From Alphaproteobacteria bacterium (lineage in GTDB: Bacteria > Pseudomonadota > Alphaproteobacteria > Caulobacterales > Hyphomonadaceae): a stretch of DNA of 63,179 nt. A model generated the notes under the pieces. The model did not search any database and had not been told where the DNA came from. It was given only the letters and a program-made list of their open reading frames with translations. The stretch covers positions 1-63,179 of the forward strand of contig JAAANZ010000120.1 in the NCBI GenBank assembly GCA_009909065.1. Reading direction: 5' to 3'. Shown one piece after another: positions 57,302-63,179 of this stretch (position 1 is the stretch's first letter; every line of letters begins with the position of its first letter). Position numbers and translations under genes: made by a program.

Positions 57302-59338
57302 ATGCCCGCACGCCGCTGGGCCTGTCTGACAGTTTCGGCATTGGCCACGGCCATGCTGGCGCAAGGCCAGACCCCGGAACGGCGGGTCTTCACGCCGGCC
57401 GATTTCGAAAGGTTCGCACCGCTGACCGCGCTCGACATGGTGCGCGAAATCCCCGGTTTTACCCTCAAGCGCGGCGCCAGCGCCCGCGGCCTTGGCCAGG
57501 CCAGTGGCAATGTCCTGATCAATGGCAAGCGCAGTTCCGGGAAATCCAATGACACGATTGATGCGCTGTCGAGGGTTCCGGCCGGGCGGGTGGTGCGGAT
57601 CGAGCTTTCCGATGCCGCCACGCTCTCGATCCCCGGCGTATCCGGCCAGGTGGCCAATATCATCACGGATGGCGAGGGCCTCTCGGGTGTCTGGGAATGG
57701 CAGCCACGCTTTCGCGAAAGGCTCGCGCCGCGCTATGATCGGGGCAGTGTCTCGCTGACAGGCGAGCAGGACGATCTGTCATGGACTGTCGGGCTCGAAA
57801 GTGATGGCAACCGGTTCGCGAACAAGGGGCCGGAATTCATCACCGATGCGGATGATATTCTGCTGGAGCGGCGCGATGAGGACCTGGAAGGGCGTATTGA
57901 AGCCCTCGAAGGCACATTCGGCCTGAACTGGGATCCCCTTGGTGCGCGCGAGGCCAATCTGTCGCTGGCCTACGGGACGCGCACGCAAACGCGGCGCGAG
58001 CGCGGGCACCGCCAGCCGCAAACGGGACCCGACACCATCCGGGTCTTTGAAGGCCGCGAGGAGGAATGGGACAGTGAAATCAGCGCAGATCTGTCCTTTG
58101 GCGGGTTCGGCGGCCAGGTCAAGCTGATCGGCCTGCATCGCCACGAGGACAGCCGAGACAGCGACCGGGTCAACGCCCATGATCCTGCCGACGGCCAATT
58201 TCTCGAACGCGCGCGTTTCGACCAGGATTCCATTGAGAACGAGGCCGTGGTCCGTCTCGAATTCGACTGGCGCACCCCGCAGGGCCGCGACTGGCAGCTC
58301 GCCTCCGAACATGCCTATAACCGTCTCGATGCCGGGTCCGTCGCGTTCGTTCCACAGGCCGGTGGAGGCTTCGCCGCCGGGGCCCGCGCCGTCCCGACAC
58401 GGGTGGAAGAAACCCGGGGGGAGATCAGCCTCACCCATGGGCGGAAGCTGTCAGCCCAATGGCGGCTCCAGGCCTCCCTGGCCGGGGAATATTCGGAAAT
58501 TTCCTCACGGGTCGGCGAGAATGCGGATGCGCGGAATTTCCTGCGGCCGAAGGGATATCTCCAGGCCAGTTGGGAGCCGGATGACACGATGAGCCTGAAC
58601 CTGCGCGTCGAGCGAGAGGTCGGCCAGCTGGATTTTCTCGATTTTGTCGGCTCGCAGGACATTGATGAGGGACTCGATGATGCCGGGAACACCTCCCTTG
58701 TGCCCGACCAGGCCTGGCGCATGGAAGCCGAGCTGGATCGCCGGTTCGGCAAGAGCGGTGCAGCGAGCCTGCTGGTCTATCGCGAGGATATCGAGGATAT
58801 CATCGACCGCGTGCCGCTGGGCGCGGGTCGCGAAGGACCGGGCAATATAGATCGCGCCTACCGATTCGGCGCCGAACTCGACTTGACGGTTAACCTTGAT
58901 GGCGCCGGCCTTGATGGCTTTCAGTGGGCGCTTGACCTCGAATGGCAGCAGTCACGGCTTGACGACCCCCTGACCGGGGAAAGCCGCCCGATCAGTGACG
59001 ACACGATCAGTTTCTATTTCACGGAACTGCGCTGGGATGTGCCGGGAACGCCCTATGCCTTCCTTATTGCCAGCCGGCGCGATCTTGAAGCGAAGACCTA
59101 CCGGCTCGATGAAATCCGGCAATTCAGGGAGGACAGGCCGTCCTTTTGGGTGGAGGCACGCCACAAGTCCCTGTTCGGGATCGACGCTCATGTGCGCCTT
59201 GGCAACCTGCTCGACACGCGCGACACGCTAACCCGTGTCATCTATGCCCCGGACCGAACCGGAGACATCATACGCCGCCAGCGCTACGCGCGCGACTTTG
59301 GCCCGATCCTCAGTTTCGGCTTTTCCGGCAGCTTCTGA
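57302..59338 (+). CDS. TonB-dependent receptor-like outer-membrane protein
   Basis: A 678-residue protein with a signal peptide (cleavage after about residue 22). A plug-like domain (ALDMVREIPGFTLKRGASAR, GNVLINGKRSSGKS, VVRIELSD) is followed by a 22-strand-type barrel region that ends in Phe (SGSF), as expected for outer-membrane barrels. No clear TonB box is seen near the mature N-terminus. The ligand is unknown. The ATG at 57302 has a good Shine-Dalgarno sequence (GGAAGGAGG). It lies between ddl and the ATP synthase genes and shares no obvious function with them. Confidence 0.82.
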   Translation: MPARRWACLTVSALATAMLAQGQTPERRVFTPADFERFAPLTALDMVREIPGFTLKRGASARGLGQASGNVLINGKRSSGKSNDTIDALSRVPAGRVVRIELSDAATLSIPGVSGQVANIITDGEGLSGVWEWQPRFRERLAPRYDRGSVSLTGEQDDLSWTVGLESDGNRFANKGPEFITDADDILLERRDEDLEGRIEALEGTFGLNWDPLGAREANLSLAYGTRTQTRRERGHRQPQTGPDTIRVFEGREEEWDSEISADLSFGGFGGQVKLIGLHRHEDSRDSDRVNAHDPADGQFLERARFDQDSIENEAVVRLEFDWRTPQGRDWQLASEHAYNRLDAGSVAFVPQAGGGFAAGARAVPTRVEETRGEISLTHGRKLSAQWRLQASLAGEYSEISSRVGENADARNFLRPKGYLQASWEPDDTMSLNLRVEREVGQLDFLDFVGSQDIDEGLDDAGNTSLVPDQAWRMEAELDRRFGKSGAASLLVYREDIEDIIDRVPLGAGREGPGNIDRAYRFGAELDLTVNLDGAGLDGFQWALDLEWQQSRLDDPLTGESRPISDDTISFYFTELRWDVPGTPYAFLIASRRDLEAKTYRLDEIRQFREDRPSFWVEARHKSLFGIDAHVRLGNLLDTRDTLTRVIYAPDRTGDIIRRQRYARDFGPILSFGFSGSF

Positions 59339-59347
59339 TCGAGACGC

Positions 59348-59749
59348 TCATATCGCCGCGCGCAGATCTTCCAGATAGGAAATATGCTCGACGAGCCGGG
59401 CATTGCCGGGCTCGTCATCGCCGCGCGATTTCAGTTCCAGCCGGGAGCGCTCGATTTCGCTGTCGATCTCTTCGGGCGCAACCGATGCCAGATCCACCGC
59501 TTCTTCGGCCAGAATGGTCAGACCGGCCGGCGTGACATCGGCAAAACCGCCGCGCGCGAAGACGCGCATGTCGTCCTTGCCCGTGCTGAGAATGCGAACA
59601 ACGCCATTCTTCAGAGTCGTCATGAAGGGCGCATGGTTCGGTAGCACGCCGAACTCGCCTTCCGCGCCCGGCGCGATGACATGATCAACCTCACCGGAAA
59701 ACACTTCGCTGGCGGGCGAGACGAGGGAGAAGGAAAGTGTATCGGCCAT
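59348..59749 (-). CDS. atpC: ATP synthase epsilon subunit
   Basis: A 133-residue central-stalk subunit of F1. The N-terminal beta sandwich reads LSFSLVSPASEVFSGEVDHV and PGAEGEFGVLPNHAPFMTTL; the C-terminal helical part is short. It lies six bases after atpD, and its stop faces the receptor gene nine bases away. Confidence 0.95.
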   Translation of the reverse strand: MADTLSFSLVSPASEVFSGEVDHVIAPGAEGEFGVLPNHAPFMTTLKNGVVRILSTGKDDMRVFARGGFADVTPAGLTILAEEAVDLASVAPEEIDSEIERSRLELKSRGDDEPGNARLVEHISYLEDLRAAI

Positions 59750-59755
59750 CTTCCT

Positions 59756-62526
<2,771 letters not shown>

Positions 62527-62569
62527 CTTTAAGGTCTGTCCTCTGGGTCAGCGACTTGAATTCACGCAA

Positions 62570-63179
62570 TCAGGCAAAGCTCTTGGTGAACTCGTCGAGG
62601 GCGTCCTTGATGCCGGACTCGACCTCGTCGGTGAGCGCCTTTTCCTCGGCGATCTTGGACAGGAGCGATTTCTTCTGCCCGCGCAGGAAGGTGAGCAGTT
62701 CGGCCTCGAAACGGGTCACATTCTCCACGGTCACATCATCAAGATAGCCGCGCGTGCCGGCATAGATGACGCAGACCTGTTCTTCCATGAGGAGCGGGGA
62801 GTATTGCGGCTGCTTGAGCAGCTCGGTCAGGCGCGCACCGCGATCGAGCAGTTTCTGGGTCGCCGCATCGAGGTCGGAGCCGAATTTCGCAAAGGCGGCC
62901 ATTTCGCGATACTGGGCCAGTTCGCCCTTCATCGAGCCAGCCACCTTTTTCATCGCCTTGGTCTGCGCCGACGATCCGACACGCGACACCGAAAGGCCGA
63001 CATTCACGGCCGGGCGGATGCCCTGGTAGAAAAGGTCGGTTTCTAGGAAGATCTGGCCATCGGTGATCGAGATGACATTGGTCGGGATATAGGCCGAAAC
63101 ATCATTGGCCTGGGTCTCGATGATCGGCAGCGCGGTGAGCGAGCCGGCACCATTGTCATCATTCATCTTCGCGGCCCGC
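62570..63179 (-). CDS. atpA: ATP synthase alpha subunit, C-terminal part
   Basis: The window edge cuts this gene; about the last 203 residues are visible. Motifs: [55 protein letters not shown] with the conserved arginine. The frame continues past 63166 ([12 protein letters not shown]), so the ATG there is internal. It begins the visible end of the atpA-G-D-C operon on the minus strand. Confidence 0.97.
   Translation of the reverse strand, partial: RAAKMNDDNGAGSLTALPIIETQANDVSAYIPTNVISITDGQIFLETDLFYQGIRPAVNVGLSVSRVGSSAQTKAMKKVAGSMKGELAQYREMAAFAKFGSDLDAATQKLLDRGARLTELLKQPQYSPLLMEEQVCVIYAGTRGYLDDVTVENVTRFEAELLTFLRGQKKSLLSKIAEEKALTDEVESGIKDALDEFTKSFA

Overview
This GC-rich window is chromosomal DNA from an alphaproteobacterium of the Caulobacter type, probably a Caulobacterales/Maricaulales relative. 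The evidence is a DivL-type kinase with tyrosine in place of the phospho-accepting histidine, a perfect CtrA box (TTAA-N7-TTAAC) in front of it, two alphaproteobacterial LexA boxes (GTTC-N7-GTTC), the trpF-trpB-trpA-accD-folC order, the ddl-ftsQ-ftsA-ftsZ-lpxC-bamD-recN-ligA order, and an ethylmalonyl-CoA mutase. No phage, CRISPR array or complete insertion sequence was seen. The content is mostly core genome.

Layout. 1-7.4 kb: divL, an EamA transporter, an Hsp20 gene behind a perfect FNR-type box, a MITE-like palindromic element, and two uncharacterised envelope proteins. 7.4-13.7 kb: purA, a PhoD-like lipoprotein, a glyoxalase, an Ada-type alkyltransferase, and a TadG-like pilus gene broken by one extra base. 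13.8-22.7 kb: folC, accD, trpA, cutA (with a small upstream ORF and REP-like palindromes), trpB, trpF, a YcgN-like protein, a small GNAT protein, a photolyase-like protein with unusual domain order, and mnmH. 22.9-31.2 kb: ecm, an AmpG-like transporter coupled to a hybrid histidine kinase, comM (frame disrupted, LexA box upstream) and gshB. 31.2-34.7 kb: a BON lipoprotein, yraN, rsmI, a divergent LpoA-like lipoprotein and tRNA-Leu(CAA). 34.8-44.6 kb: small metabolic and membrane genes (ExoD, DsbB, ArsC/Spx-like, hotdog proteins, EVE, histone-deacetylase-like, OmpW with an FNR-type box, SMP-30, PrmA). 44.7-57.1 kb: an aminopeptidase P, then ligA-recN-bamD-lpxC-ftsZ-ftsA-ftsQ-ddl. 57.3-63.2 kb: a TonB-dependent receptor-like protein and the atpC-D-G-A end of the ATP synthase operon.

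How the genes work together. The window joins division (FtsQAZ), envelope building (Ddl, LpxC, BamD, LpoA-like) and cell-cycle signalling (DivL, CtrA boxes). A DNA-damage layer (LexA boxes at recN and comM) and a possible low-oxygen layer (FNR/FixK-type boxes at hsp20, ompW and a TPR lipoprotein gene) can be read in the promoters. The most unusual item is the ATP synthase beta gene: its reading frame is open for 146 codons upstream of the normal start and encodes a small CxxC...CxxC domain plus an Ala/Pro-rich linker fused in frame. Also notable are the photolyase-like protein with the FAD domain first, and reading-frame breaks in tadG and comM.
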